Shown here one piece after another: positions 34,183 to 45,309 of a stretch of DNA of 64,000 nt. A program made the translations under genes and the position numbers. The notes below the pieces were generated by a model. It had not been told where the DNA came from. It was given only the letters and a program-made list of their open reading frames with translations, and did not search any database. The DNA is from Adiantum capillus-veneris. Its lineage: Eukaryota > Streptophyta > Polypodiopsida > Polypodiales > Pteridaceae. The number at the start of each line of letters is the position of its first letter. Positions within the stretch are counted from its first letter, which is position 1. The stretch is from the NCBI GenBank assembly GCA_014529385.2, contig CM043956.1:62883120-62947119 (forward strand), written 5' to 3'.

Positions 34183-35790
34183 CCCAAATCAACTTGTATC
34201 ACCATATATTGATTTCAAGGGGTTTTTGAGTCAATTTTGTGCTTTACTTTTTTTTTCTCCCTCTCTAGGTGTTGGAACCCCCAAAAATCAATCCGTGTCG
34301 CCACATATTGATTTCAAGGGATTTTTGTGTCTAATTTTGTCCTTTATTTTTTTTCTCCCTCTCTAGGTGTTGGAACCCCCCAAAATCAATCCATGTCGCC
34401 ACGGATTGATTTCAGGGAAATTTTGGGTGTGATTTTGTGCTTCTTCTTTTTTTTTGTCCTTCTCTAGGTAATGGAGCTCCCCATAATCAATCCGTGTTGT
34501 CATGGATTGATTCTAGGAGATTTTTTTGTCTAATTTTGTGCTTTTATATTTTCTCCCTATCTACGTTGTTGGAAACCCCCCAAAATCAGTCCGTGTTGCC
34601 ATAAATTGATTTTAGGAGATTTTTGGGTCGAATTTTGTGCTTTGCTTTTTTTGTCCTTCTCTAGGTGTTGAAACCCCCCAAAATCAATCCGTGTCGCTAC
34701 GGATTGATTTTAGGGGATTTCGGGTCTAATTTTGTGCTTTGCATTTTTTCTCTCTTTAGGTGTTGGAACACCCCAAAATCAATCCGTGTTGCCACGAATT
34801 GCTTTTAGGGGATTTTGGGTTTAATTTTGTGCTTTGTTTTTTTTTCTCCCTCTCTAAGTGTTGGAACCTTGCAAAATCAATCCGTGTCGCCACGGATTGA
34901 TTTTAGGAGATTTTGAGTCTAATTTTGTGTTTGTTTTGGTCCCTCTAGGTGTTGGAACCCCCCAAAATCAATCCATGTTGCCACGGTTTAATTTAAGGGG
35001 ATTTTGGGTCTAATTTTGTGCTTTGCATTTTTTCTCCCTCTCTAGGTGTTGAACCCCCCAAAATCAATTCGTGTTCCCACGCATTGATTTAAGGGGATTT
35101 TGGGTCTAGTTTTGTACTTTGTTTTTTTCTCCCTCTCTAATTTGGAACCTCCCAAAATCAATCTGTTTCGCCATGTACTGATTTTATGAGATTTTTGGGT
35201 CTAATGTTGTGCTTTGCTTTTTTCTTTGTCCCTCTCTAGGTGTTGGAACCCCCCAAAATCAATCCATGTCGTTGATTTTAGGAGATTTTTGGGTCTAGTT
35301 TTGTGCTTTACAATTTTTTTCCCTCTCTAGGTGTTGGAATCCCCCAAAATCAATCCATGTCACCGTGGATTGATTTTTGGGGATTTTTGGGTTTAATTTT
35401 GTACTCTGCATTTTTTCTCCCTCTCTAGGTGTTGGAACCCCCCAAACTCAATCCGTGTCACCACGGATTGATTTTAGGGGATTTTGGATCTAATTTTGTG
35501 CTTCACATTTTTTCTCCCTCTTTAGGTGTTGGAACGTCCCAAAATCATCCGTGTCACCACCTGTTGATTTTAAGGGATTTTTGGGTCTAATTTTTTATAT
35601 TTCCCCCCAAGTGCTACAGCCCACTTAAAGCAATCCGAGTTGCCACAAATTGATTTTTTTACATTTTGTCTCCCTCTTTGAATGGTGGACCCCCCCCCAC
35701 AAACCCCCAATCAATCCATATCATCATGGATTGATTTCAAGGGGTTTTGGGTCAAATTTTTTGGGCTTTTTTCTATGTCTTCACATTTTT
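34183..35790. repeat. 95-bp satellite, 17 units, hairpin in each unit
   Basis: Seventeen head-to-tail units with a mean step of about 95 bp (left hairpin arms start near 34187, 34286, 34384, 34485, 34584, 34682, 34777, 34875, 34966, 35062, 35156, 35257, 35348, 35445, 35543, 35629 and 35708). The consensus unit has GTGTTGGAACCCCCCAAA, then the inverted repeat AATCAATCCGTG-loop-CACGGATTGATT, then TTTTGGGTCTAATTTTGTGC, a T-run and CTCCCTCTCTAG. One unit (35257) has lost most of its right arm. No coding content. Confidence 0.92.
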
Positions 35791-36740
35791 TTTCTATGTT
35801 TCACTTTTGTGGACGTCCCCAACCAACACACTTATGTACCATTATCTCCTAAATGCCTTACAAGTCTTAACAGTGTCCTAAATATTGTGGCGAAGTGTTT
35901 TGCAAAGGTGCCTCATGGATGGCTCATGGTGTTGCACATGTGCTCAGATACCTTTATTATGTCCTCTTCCAATTTCTTAGCTTGTCCTTCTATTGCCCAT
36001 GAGTTATGATTCAAATTGCCTTGATTAAAATAGAGTTATTTGAGGTAGTTAGCACAAATTTATCATCTTCAAATTTTTCATGAGTTTTGTGTTGTTTTTA
36101 GTCTTCCTTCAAAAGAACGCTTAGGTTAAGCCATTAACCAATTAAAATGTTTATCATCATGTAGCAAAATGTGGTATGATTGAGATGTTGATGTCTATGA
36201 TTGTTTTTATTAACATAGTCCTAATTTCCATCTTTGCATTGATGATTGAATTGTGTGTTTTTTGAGTATTTTGTGCAACATACTATCTTCACCTTTTACG
36301 AATGTCAAATTTTTTTTAAACCTTTGAAGAATTTGTGTCTATTTATAGAAGTGAGCATACATAAGGTACCCACATGAGTCACCATAAGTTTCATGGTTCT
36401 TTTGGTATGGCATTCACTTTTGAACAACCCTCATTGCAAGCATTAATCATGATAGTGTTTTATAGTCACATAAAACATTGACAAAGTATGGTGTTATTGA
36501 AATGTTTACCTATATATAGTTTTATTGTCTTCTGTTATCAACATGTTTATGTGTTTGCAATTTTTTCTTATTCATAGCTATAAGGTCCTCTATTATTCGG
36601 CATAATTATTTTTGCATTTTGTTTTGTATTCATAGTTTTAATGTCCTCTCTTTGGTGTCAATTGAATGCATTTGATAATAGTTCATCTTGGTCTTTTAAG
36701 TGATCTTGGAATAAGAAAATTTGATAAATTCAATGTTGAA
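35791..36740. other. Unassigned AT-rich spacer
   Basis: About 950 bp right of the satellite. No gene or repeat recognised. Confidence 0.35.
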
Positions 36741-36937
36741 TGATAGCAATACATGGTGGGACTCGCTCAAAAATGAGATTGCTCGAAAAAGTTTGCTCGC
36801 TTTGTGAAACTCCTTTCTACTTTTGTGGCTATGGTAATGCCTACCCCACTATCTAGTATCACCATGGATTTTGCATCATTATCTTTGTTTCCCTCACGAT
36901 AATCTCCCACTTTGTTCATAGGAATGGATTTAACAAG
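36741..36937 (-). pseudogene. Retropepsin remnant of a G2-like element
   Basis: Minus-strand text VKSIPMNKVGDYREG and VILDSGVGITIATK. The second carries the aspartic-protease LDSG motif. The first parallels VEIPVNKLEQYFEG in the G2-A element just before its protease. The chromovirus is inserted within this fragment at ACAAG, and the text continues on the far side of the insertion (SRLVKS across the joined site), so the host fragment is older. Confidence 0.5.
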
Positions 36938-38147
36938 TGTAACATTTAATGGCCTAGTAACTTGTTTGTAGCGCAAAATAGCATAAACAATGTGAGAATT
37001 TCATTAGAATAGATTCCTAATGAGCCTAGCAAGAGTGCTTGAATGGAGAGAGCAACAAAAAGCATAACACCTAGTTAGATAGGCATGAACAATACTTCAA
37101 AAGAGAGAGAAATTGAGCTACTCACAACAGTTGAGGACCAAATTTACATGGAGCGGTCCTCCCTCCAAAAGGCTTTGTATTATAGGTTTCCCCTATCAAA
37201 GGAGACATTTTACAATACAATACTTTGTGTTCCTTCAATAACTTGCTGGTGCAATGAAGATGGAAGCTTCAAGCACCATGCACACACTTATAAAACACAA
37301 CATCAATTCCCTCACGGTCTCAGACCCAAGACCTCACACACCTTCGAAGATGGTGAGAGCTAGCGGGGTATGAGAGTAGATTCAGAGGAAGAAGGAGTAC
37401 TCTTACAAGAAAGAAGTATATCTCCTCACATAATCACTCATAGTAGCTTAGCATAGCTTAGTAATTAGCATGGTAGAGGAGATGAGCATGCATTGGAGCT
37501 TGGCTCTTGGTTGGATTTGCATCACAAAGCCAAGAGTTGTTGGTGTAGGCCTCCCTTCTCACAAGCTTGGAGTAGATGATGAGCTTTCCATTAAAGCTTG
37601 AGAAGGAGAGAGAGTCTTCTTTGCTTCACACATGAGATTGTGTGAGTGTGTGTGTGATAATGTCTTGCCAAAATTAACCCCCCTCTCTCTCTCTTGGTCG
37701 ACCCCTCTTGCATTTTACTCATGCTGGCACCCCATTCGACCCTACAAAGCTTAGCCAATGATAATTGAGAAGCATAAGTGATAGCCTTTTGACATGTGTA
37801 CCCCTTTCTCCTTTTGTGAGAGCTTTAGGTATCTAATTAATGCACTTACACTCTCATTGGACCCCTTTGTTTTCTGGACAATAGAAATCAGGCAAGCCAT
37901 TGGGCTGTTGAATGCTCATTGGAACCCTTGGGAGACTGTCCAATAGTCTTCTAGAGAGCTTAATTCCTATTGGTTCTTTTATCAAGTGTTTTAAAATTAA
38001 TTAAACTAAATTTACTCTAGCCTAATTCTCATTGGTCCACCTCTATGGCCATCCAATAGGATTTGAATGCACCTTGGGGGCAACTGGGCTAGGGAGCTGA
38101 CATGTGTCCCCTAATCCCTTTGTGTAAAGGGAGCCTGTGATAGTGAG

Positions 38148-38189
<42 letters not shown>

Positions 38190-39677
38190 CTCTCATCCCC
38201 TAGTAAAAGGGCTCGCCCCCTTCCATCTAGGGATTTGCAAAGACTTCTAGGTCTTCCAAAGGCATCCAAATTCCCTAAGGTTTGACCATTGGATTTTTTA
38301 TTGAATTTTGGAACCTTAGCATTTTGGAAGTCTTTGTTTTTTTTTTTTTTTTTGCAAAACTCACAGACTGTGAGTGAATGATTTAAAGACAAAAAGAAAT
38401 ACATAGATAACCATGCTCAATCCGAGCCACGGTTGCATCAGTACAACACACCATCACATCCCGAGCCTCAAATCCACCGACACCATCACATCCCGACCCT
38501 CGTACATCGGCCACCACATCCTGAACCTCATACATCGGCTGACCAAGGGAGCCACCCTGCCACCATCATAATTTCACACATAAAACAAAATACAGAACAC
38601 CAGTATGACTACCACAAAGGGCACTTCCATTGCCACCAGAAGAGCCTGTCCCATATAGCTCTGGGCACAAAAAACCAGTCGAAGCTAGAGAGAAGAAGGG
38701 AGCATACCATCGCAGTAAGGGTGGAGCCAAAAACTCCATCCCCAACAAGACCCCAACAATGCAATTGCACTTGGGGGGAGTCATAGTCAAGTGCCAGATT
38801 GATTAGACCGCCGACCAAAGTCAGCCATAAACTCAAAACTCCATGCATACAGGCTATTGAGGTGAGCCATACACCTTTTGGTCACGACACAAACATCGAA
38901 GACTGCCACCAAAAAGTAGAATACTGCCACCATCCCACCTTCCATTGTCGGCTTCGAGCCCCACCCACAAAGCCACATCGGACAGGCCAAGCATCATGCA
39001 TACCATCTTCCACCTGAGATACCATCACCCAGAACACCTATGTAGACATCTGAAACGCCCCTAGCAATTGGGCAACATACACCAGTAACCGAAACATCCC
39101 CGTTCGTAGCAAGTCCTTCCAAACTAGGGTGCACACTTCGCCCACCGAAAGAGGGCAGGCAGCCACCAAGCTTGATGGCAAAAAAAATTGTCCAGATCTT
39201 ACCTTACCCACTTTGCCAGGTCGGGTGGGACAGTCAAGAGAGCCAGCCCAGGCTCTCTCCTGTACCCGAGCCATGCCACCCCTCCCTAGAAAACTTTGCA
39301 CCTACAGATCATGCATATCTCTGTCCATGCAGCCCAAAGGACCTCCGGACGATGCACCACTGGACCCCCCAACCCTCATGCAAATGTTGCAGCTACCCTT
39401 TGACCTGTACGCACAGAGCAGAGGAAGGCAAATGCGAAGATGATGCACGTTCAGAGATGCAGCATTTTGGAAGTCTTAATGGGCTGAACCTTAGGGTCTT
39501 TGAAGCCCATTGATGCACATTGCTCTGCAGATGGTCCCCCCTTTGGATCCCTACTGTGGCCGGTCTACCAGTTTAACCAATATTCTAGCTTTTTCTCCCC
39601 TGGTACTTCCCCATATTAAATGATCAATTTAACATGAGAAAATCATTAAAGAGAATTAGATATTAGTTATTATGACA
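36938..39677 (-). repeat. 3' LTR of chromovirus, enlarged by an insertion
   Basis: Aligns with 45310-46938 throughout, but carries an extra ~1.14 kb (38335-39460 plus duplicated target). Without the insertion it would be about 1.6 kb. It contains a (GT)19 tract at 38151-38188. Confidence 0.92.
38335..39460 (-). mobile_element. Poly(A) retroposon inserted in the 3' LTR
   Basis: A 1.1-kb, comparatively GC-rich insertion absent from the sister LTR. It is flanked by a 17-bp direct repeat AGCATTTTGGAAGTCTT (38318-38334 and 39461-39477) and begins on the plus strand with a long T-run (about 38337-38353), which is a poly(A) tail on the minus strand. These are hallmarks of target-primed reverse transcription by LINE machinery. 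No RT motif was seen, so it is a 5'-truncated LINE 3' end, a large SINE-like unit or a processed transcript. Short open frames on both strands show no recognisable domain. Confidence 0.85.
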
Positions 39678-39692
39678 TTATCTCTCTCTTGA
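39678..39692 (-). promoter_or_regulatory. Polypurine tract of chromovirus
   Basis: On the minus strand CAAGAGAGAGATAA abuts the 3' LTR start TGTCATAAT; this is the expected plus-strand primer position. Confidence 0.75.
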
Positions 39693-40094
39693 AATCATAG
39701 TCGTCGTTGCCTATGCGGTAGAGAAGATAAAGCCTATTCATTAGTCCTTTTTCTAGCGGGTAGAGGATCCTCATCTTACCCTACGACATTGTTCCAGAAT
39801 GGATGACTAATCCCTCTGGTGCTTGAGAGCCTAAGCTGTCGCAAGCATGTTTACGCATTAGTCCTATCAATCTTCCATGGTAGAGTGACAAGCTCTACTT
39901 AGTGTTTGGAAGACGTTGTCTCCAAGAACTTGATTCTAAACATGCATACTACTTAACATTTGTGCACAATTAAGAAAAAGAAAGTCTTATAAGACAAAAA
40001 CTTTGTTCATTTTAAACATTTGTACATTTGCTTACTCTATGGAAGCATTGTAAGCATTGACAACGTTTAGGTTATCCTTTAATTGTATGCCTTA
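39693..40094 (-). other. Chromovirus 3' untranslated region
   Basis: Between the chromodomain and the polypurine tract; no coding content seen. Confidence 0.6.
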
Positions 40095-40204
40095 CATCCA
40101 TCTAGCATCTTCAAAAGGATAGTTCTTAAACTTAATAAGATACCATCGGATAATATTACCGCCTCTTAATACCTTGTCTTCATGACGGAGAATGGACTCG
40201 GGCT
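40095..40204 (-). pseudogene. Chromodomain of the chromovirus integrase
   Basis: Minus-strand text ILRHEDKVLRGGNIIRWYLI followed by KFKNYPFEDARWM fits the chromodomain fold of plant chromoviruses (ILD...R..EYLVKWKGYP.EDATWE). In this family it follows the integrase and steers insertion toward particular chromatin marks. A TAG sits just upstream (40203-40205). Upstream text (LPSHWLIHNAFHVSLLKPY) is the usual integrase C-terminal GPY/F-type linker, also with a stop. Confidence 0.75.
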
Positions 40205-40654
40205 ACCGCACCTCTTCCTTGTCCTCGATCTCCAGTGGGTCTTCAATAGTTGGTTCTTGAGGTGAATCTCCTTTGTAAGGCTTTAGTAGGCTCACATGGA
40301 AAGCATTGTGTATAAGCCAATGACTGGGCAACTTAAGTTGATAGGCCATCTCATTGATTGGTCTAAGAATCTAGAAGGGACCATAGTACCTTTTTGTTAA
40401 CTTAGCATAGTACTTTTGGTGTCCCATAGGATTCTTGCACGACGTGTGCCTTAATCGAGCCTTGGGAAGTTTAAGCAAGACCCAAGCATTTTCTTTAAAG
40501 GCTTGGCTCTTTTGTGCTTATCAACAGCAGCCTTTTGCCTTTGCTGTGAGATAGAGATAGCATCCTCAATCTTTTGGAAAGATTCTTGTAGGTCGCAGCT
40601 ATACTCATCTACAGCGAAGATCTTCCCGTTTACCTTAAGTAGCAGGGGACTTTT

Positions 40655-42330
40655 TTATCTTCCCTTAATTACCTCGAAAGGTGCTTTTCCCGTGGAGGTA
40701 CGTACAGTATTATTGTAGGCATACTCCACCAAGGGTAAGTACTTCTCCCATTGGGACCTTTGATCTATTTCCGTTACATACGCTTTTAGTAGATCAAGAA
40801 TTGTTAGGTTAGCTATTTCACTTTGGCCATGTGTTTGCGGGTAATAGGCCAAAGTTAGCCTTGTCCCTAAATTCTCAAAATAACCCTTCCAAAAATTACT
40901 GGTCATTCTAGGATCTCTATCTAACACTATGGACATTGGCAAGCCATGGTACTTGAAGATTTGTGATATGAAGAGGGTTGCCATTTGATGGGCTTTGATA
41001 GTCTTTTTGATAGGTATAAAATGAGCTTGTGTGTTGAACCTGTCTACTATCGTCCATTTTCTCGTATTCCCATGGATAGACTTGGGTAATCCAAAGATAA
41101 AATCCATGGATATGCTCTCCCATGGTGAATTAGGGATGGGCAAAGGTTGAAGAAATCCAGGTTGCTTCCCTCTATCAAACTTCGTTTTTTGGCATACCAC
41201 AAATTTAGAAACATACTCTTGTATGTTTGCTTTCACGGCAGGCCAACAAAAATATGTTTCAATCCCCTTTAGGGTAGACTGAATCCCTCTATGCCCCGCA
41301 TAAGGAGGAGCATGAGATTCATACATTACTTTCTCATGTAGTGAGTTAGTAACGCATAGTCTATTGCCATAGAGAAGATAACCATCTTGTAAAGTAAATG
41401 GTTCCTCTTTCTTCCCAAGTGCAAAGGCTGAAATCACATCTCTAAAATCGAGATCAATAGCGTAATCATCTATCATACAAGATAAATCATTGTGAGTAGC
41501 TATGAAGATCACATTCACTCTTGTCCGTCTTGAGAGTGCATCGGCTACTTGATTATGCTTGCCAACAATTTGAGCAATATGAGATTGAAATTGCGAAAGG
41601 AAATTTGCCCACCTCATTTGTTTGTTGGAGAGCTTGGTCTGCGTCATGAAGTACTTAAGACTTTGGTGATCCGTCCGCAAAATGAAAGGAGTCCCCAGTA
41701 AATAGTGCTTCCACGAGTCTAAGGCATGTAGAACAGCGAGGAGATCCTTGTCATATATGCATAGAGCTTGCTCAACAGAGTCGAGTCTTTGACTTTCATA
41801 GGCTATGGCGTGCCCTTCTTGGAGAAAAACAGCTCCAAGGCAATCACCACAAGCGTCACATTGGACCTCAAATGGTTTTGAGAGATCCGGTAGTGTAAGC
41901 ACAGGTTGAGAGATAAGCTTTTCTTTAAGCTTTTTGAAAGCATTGTTCTCCTTGGCAGACCATGTATGCCTAACGTTTTTCTTTATAAGGGCATGTAATG
42001 GTCCCGCAGTTTGTGAGAACTTTTCTATGAAGCGTTTATAGTATACATGCATACCTATAAAACTTCTTAGTTCATGAAGATTCCTTGGATTAGGCCATCC
42101 TTTTATTACCTCTAGCTTTGATGGATCCATTTGGATGCCATCTTGAGAGATAATGTGACCTAAATATTGAATCTCTTGTAAGAAAAACTCACTTTTCTTT
42201 CGGTTAATATAAAGTTTATTCTCTCGTAAGACTTGAAATATTACCTGGAGGTGTTGCTTGTGTTCGTCTAATGAATTAGAGTAGATGATAATGTCATCAA
42301 AGAACACTCTAGTAAAGGTTCGGTGAAGCT
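40655..42330 (-). pseudogene. Chromovirus RT, RNase H and integrase (long open block)
   Basis: A 550-codon open stretch from just before the RT catalytic FFDD (about 42293-42304, replacing the common Y.DD) to the integrase C-terminus, bounded upstream by a stop near 42331. RNase H shows VQCDACGDCLGAVFLQ, YDKDLLAVLHALDSWKHYLL and RTDHQSL. Integrase has an HHCC finger (HAPPYAGHRG...CQKTK) and a core with D in SMDFIFGLPKS, D in VLDRDPRM and E in HGQSEIAN. It ends LVEYAYNNTVRTSTGKAPFE. This block alone looks nearly intact; upstream RT and gag are broken. Confidence 0.92.
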
Positions 42331-42680
42331 ATTCCAAGCGGTTAAATGTGGTTGGTGCATTGGTCAAGCCAAAAGGCATGACAATGTATTCGTAAAGACC
42401 AAACATAGTGAAAAATGCGGTCTTTACAATGTCTTAATCAACTATCCTTATTTGATGGTAGCCACTTTTTAGGTCAATTCTACTAAAGTAGGTCGACCCT
42501 TGTAGCTTATCAAATAGGTCTTCTACCCGTGGAACGGGAAACCTATTCTTGAAAGTGATCCTATTTAGTGCTCTGTAGTAGTTGACACACATACAGTATG
42601 TGCCATATTTCTTTTGCACTTAATAATACGGATGAGCAAAATGGAGATGAGCTAGGCCTAACCATGCCCGTCTCAACTCA
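42331..42680 (-). pseudogene. Chromovirus RT, N-terminal half
   Basis: RT text YGTYCMCVNYYRALNRITFK through FSRIDLKSGYHQIRI (with the first catalytic aspartate in RIDLKSGYHQ), then [16 protein letters not shown]. Broken by stops at about 42331 and 42434-42436 and by a frameshift near 42630. Confidence 0.88.
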
Positions 42681-43193
42681 CTCATGCACTTGTCGCATAA
42701 TCTCCTCTTGTTGAGCTCGAGAAACTCTATAAGGAGGTTTATAAGGCGGTGAACTTCTTGGGAGAAGTTCAATTGCATGGTCATCATTGCCTCGTTTAGG
42801 AGGTAGTTCACAAGGGATGTCGTCAATAAAAACATCTTGAAATCCCTTGAGAAAATTGGATAACTTTAATTCCTTGTGATTATTTATATTTTCTTTTGCT
42901 AAAGCATTAGGTTCATTTTGAGAATCTTTAACAAAACTCATGTACACGGAAATAGTGCTTTTTATTGACTTATTGAAAGCTTGCGTATGTACAATGGGTA
43001 TGGTGTTACCCAACTCCTTAGCATCTATGTACATATCTTTTTCCTTAAACCTAAAGTAGATTTTCCTTTTAGGGAATTTAACATTGACAGCCATGCAATC
43101 AAACCATGGTGCCCCTAGGATTACATCCTCATGCTTGAGAGGAGAGATAAAGAAGTCCTCTTTGTCCACATAACTTTGGACATGGAGCCTCAA
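42678..43193 (-). pseudogene. Chromovirus protease-RT linker
   Basis: A 171-codon open block including HEDVILGAPWFDCMAV, a typical C-terminal retropepsin segment (ILGxxW), followed by the linker ending in the PPYRVSRAQQEEI segment that precedes RT. A TGA ends it at 42678. Confidence 0.85.
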
Positions 43194-43213
43194 TTTCCCA
43201 ATTAAGGGAGTGA

Positions 43214-43870
43214 CTAAAGCTTCTTGCCCCTTGAAGGCACCATATCGGCGGGTAGGACATCTCCCATCACATAGGCTTGGATGCCTAGCTTGGTGGCCAA
43301 ATCTGTGGATATAAGATTGTGAGTAGAACCAGGGTCAAAGAGAATGAAAGCATCATGTTCTCTTACCTTTCCCCAAGCATGGCATAGAGGAGATCCTTTG
43401 TGGTGAGCTTCCTCTTCTTGGATATCGACCAAGGTAGCTCTAGGAGGTTTGTTTCTTGTATTCTTGTGGGGGCAAGCATGATAGGCATGCCCTTGCTCCC
43501 CGCACTTGAAACAACGGTTATCTTTACAATAACGCTCAAGCTCTTCCAAAGAGAGTTTATTTTTGCCTTTATAAACTCCCTTCTCCTGAGCTTTGTTGTT
43601 GTTGGCGCTGCCTTTAGGAGACTTTTGGACACTGTCCTTCCCCTTAGGTTCATTGTTACGATCCTTGTTCTCCGTGGGCTTAAGATTTCTCTTAGCCCCT
43701 GTTTGGAAACTGATTTGTGAAGCCACCATGGTATGGTGTATGACCGCAGATATGGTGCGTGGCCTTTGGGAGTTGACATACTCCACCATTTCTTAAGTTA
43801 AGCCCACACAACATTGTTCTTTTTGCTCTCCAAAATCCATCTTTTTGAAGACAGTGGCTTTGAGATGTAA
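43214..43870 (-). pseudogene. Chromovirus nucleocapsid and protease
   Basis: A 191-codon open block. CCHC zinc knuckle CFKCGEQGHAYHAC at about 43472-43513, then a retropepsin site FILFDPGSTHNLIS (about 43310-43351), in which the usual DSGST reads DPGST. A frame break separates it from the following linker at about 43200, and a stop from the preceding gag near 43795. Confidence 0.88.
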
Positions 43871-44895
43871 GTCCCAAAACTTGTCTACATATTTGTGAAT
43901 AGATTCGTTAGGAGAGAGCTTCAAGCTTCACCATTCGGTGAGTACTTTGTCTTTGGCATCGGTAGCCAAAAACTACTTCATGATGGAAGCTCTTAAAGCT
44001 TTCCATGTTTGTGGAGCTTCATCGTTTTCCCGAAGGCTAGATCACCATTGCCTGGCAGACTTTTGAAAATGCATAGCCACATGGCGTAGCTTAGAGGACT
44101 CCGTGAAGCCCTCATCTCCAAACACTGCATCGAATTGTTGGATGAAAGCCAAGACTTTGTTTGTAGCACCAAAGGTGCCATCGTAGGTAAGGAAAGAGAT
44201 GTTCTTTCCTCCCTCTTTGAACTTCTTGAGCTTGGATGACCTCTTCCATGTGGCATAGGATTTCCTATGGCCTCTTCTTTTTGGTGGTTCAAAAGTTGCA
44301 GCATCACTTTCTTCAAAGGATGAAGAATTTGAGGAAGATGGAGAAGAGGGTGACCTCTTTCTCGCCTTTTTCTTGCCTTGTTCCTCCCTGTCTGCACCAT
44401 CACTTTCTTCATAAGAGGAAGAGGATGAAGAAGATGGAGAAGAGGGTGACCTCTTTCTCGTCTTTTTCTTCTCTTGTTTTCTGTCATCCCTCTTTGAATT
44501 ATGGTGTGGAGAAGTGTGCGATGGTCTTCGTTTAGAAGGTGATGGAGAGTGTTTTGCCCGCTGTCTTCGTGGATCCATCTCCATCGAGGTGGCAGGAGTA
44601 AATTTTTTAGTCCTTCGTATTGATCCTCTTCTTCTTCCTGAATCGGAGAGAGGCCTCTTTTAGAAGTCTCACAAGGAGGCTTCCTAGGTACTCCCTCTTC
44701 TTGGTGGGGAGTTTGAAGAATCCCATGAGCATGAAGCTGTCGTTGCACTTCACTTTTGAGGGATGGATTGCCCATGGCTTGTTGTAGCCTAGAAACAAGG
44801 TAGTTAACAAGCATAGGGGCATCATTAGTAGCCTGCTCATTAGCAAAATCAAAGCTATCAACATTAATTTCACTCTCTTTACTATTGTTAGCCAT
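43795..44895 (-). pseudogene. Chromovirus gag, Arg/Ser-rich N-terminus
   Basis: The likely start is ATG near 44895 (MANNSKESEINVDSFDFANE). After about 100 residues the frame shifts (near 44590) into a second block with a duplicated low-complexity unit (KKTRKRSPSSPSSSSSSSYE and KKARKRSPSSPSSSNSSSFE). Then comes the conserved capsid core (FLTYDGTFGATNKVLAFIQQ, FTESSKLRHVAMHFQ). A TGA follows ARQW at about 44042, and further stops occur before the nucleocapsid. The duplicated RS/acidic segment is unusual for gag. Confidence 0.8.
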
Positions 44896-44943
44896 TCTAA
44901 CAATTTTTAGGTGTAAACTTTTTAGGTGTGCTTTGGTACTCAA

Positions 44944-45296
44944 GCCCTAGTTGCTACTCCTCTTTACCCCTTTAGAAAAGCACTCAAGCTCCTGTACCCG
45001 TGGCTCGAATATCATTAATTGCAAGGAATAGGAGAGAGGGTATTTCAACACCAAAATAGTACCGGCTCCTGTCAAGCTTCTAATATCTCAATAGTGGTTA
45101 AGCCGTAGGCAAGACCCATAGGACTCCAATATTAAGACCATAGCTCTTGACGGTGATGGCTCGTCATCTGCACGAAGCAAGTGCGCTGCAAGGCTGAAAA
45201 ATGCCTATTCTACTTACTCAATTGCAATTAATAAAACCAACCATTTATAGCTAGCTTGAGGACCTTCCTTCTTGAGCAAGAAAAGAGAAACCTTGA
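44944..45296 (-). other. Chromovirus leader
   Basis: Between the primer site and gag; untranslated leader by position. Confidence 0.6.
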
Positions 45297-45308
45297 GCTC
45301 TGATACCA
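45297..45308 (-). promoter_or_regulatory. Primer binding site, tRNA-iMet type
   Basis: TGGTATCAGAGC on the minus strand, separated by a single base from the end of the 5' LTR. Confidence 0.9.
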
Positions 45309-45309
45309 A

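Noticed and set aside
34183..35790. Repeat array considered as a CRISPR array
   Set aside because: Whole ~95-bp units repeat without unique spacers, and the context is a eukaryotic genome; it is a satellite.
35650..36009. 119-codon plus-strand open frame
   Set aside because: Starts in the satellite, has no recognisable domain and no splice or promoter context.
38433..39513. Overlapping plus-strand open frames of 70-117 codons
   Set aside because: They lie on the opposite strand of a poly(A) retroposon, are proline/histidine-rich without domains, and have competing minus-strand frames.
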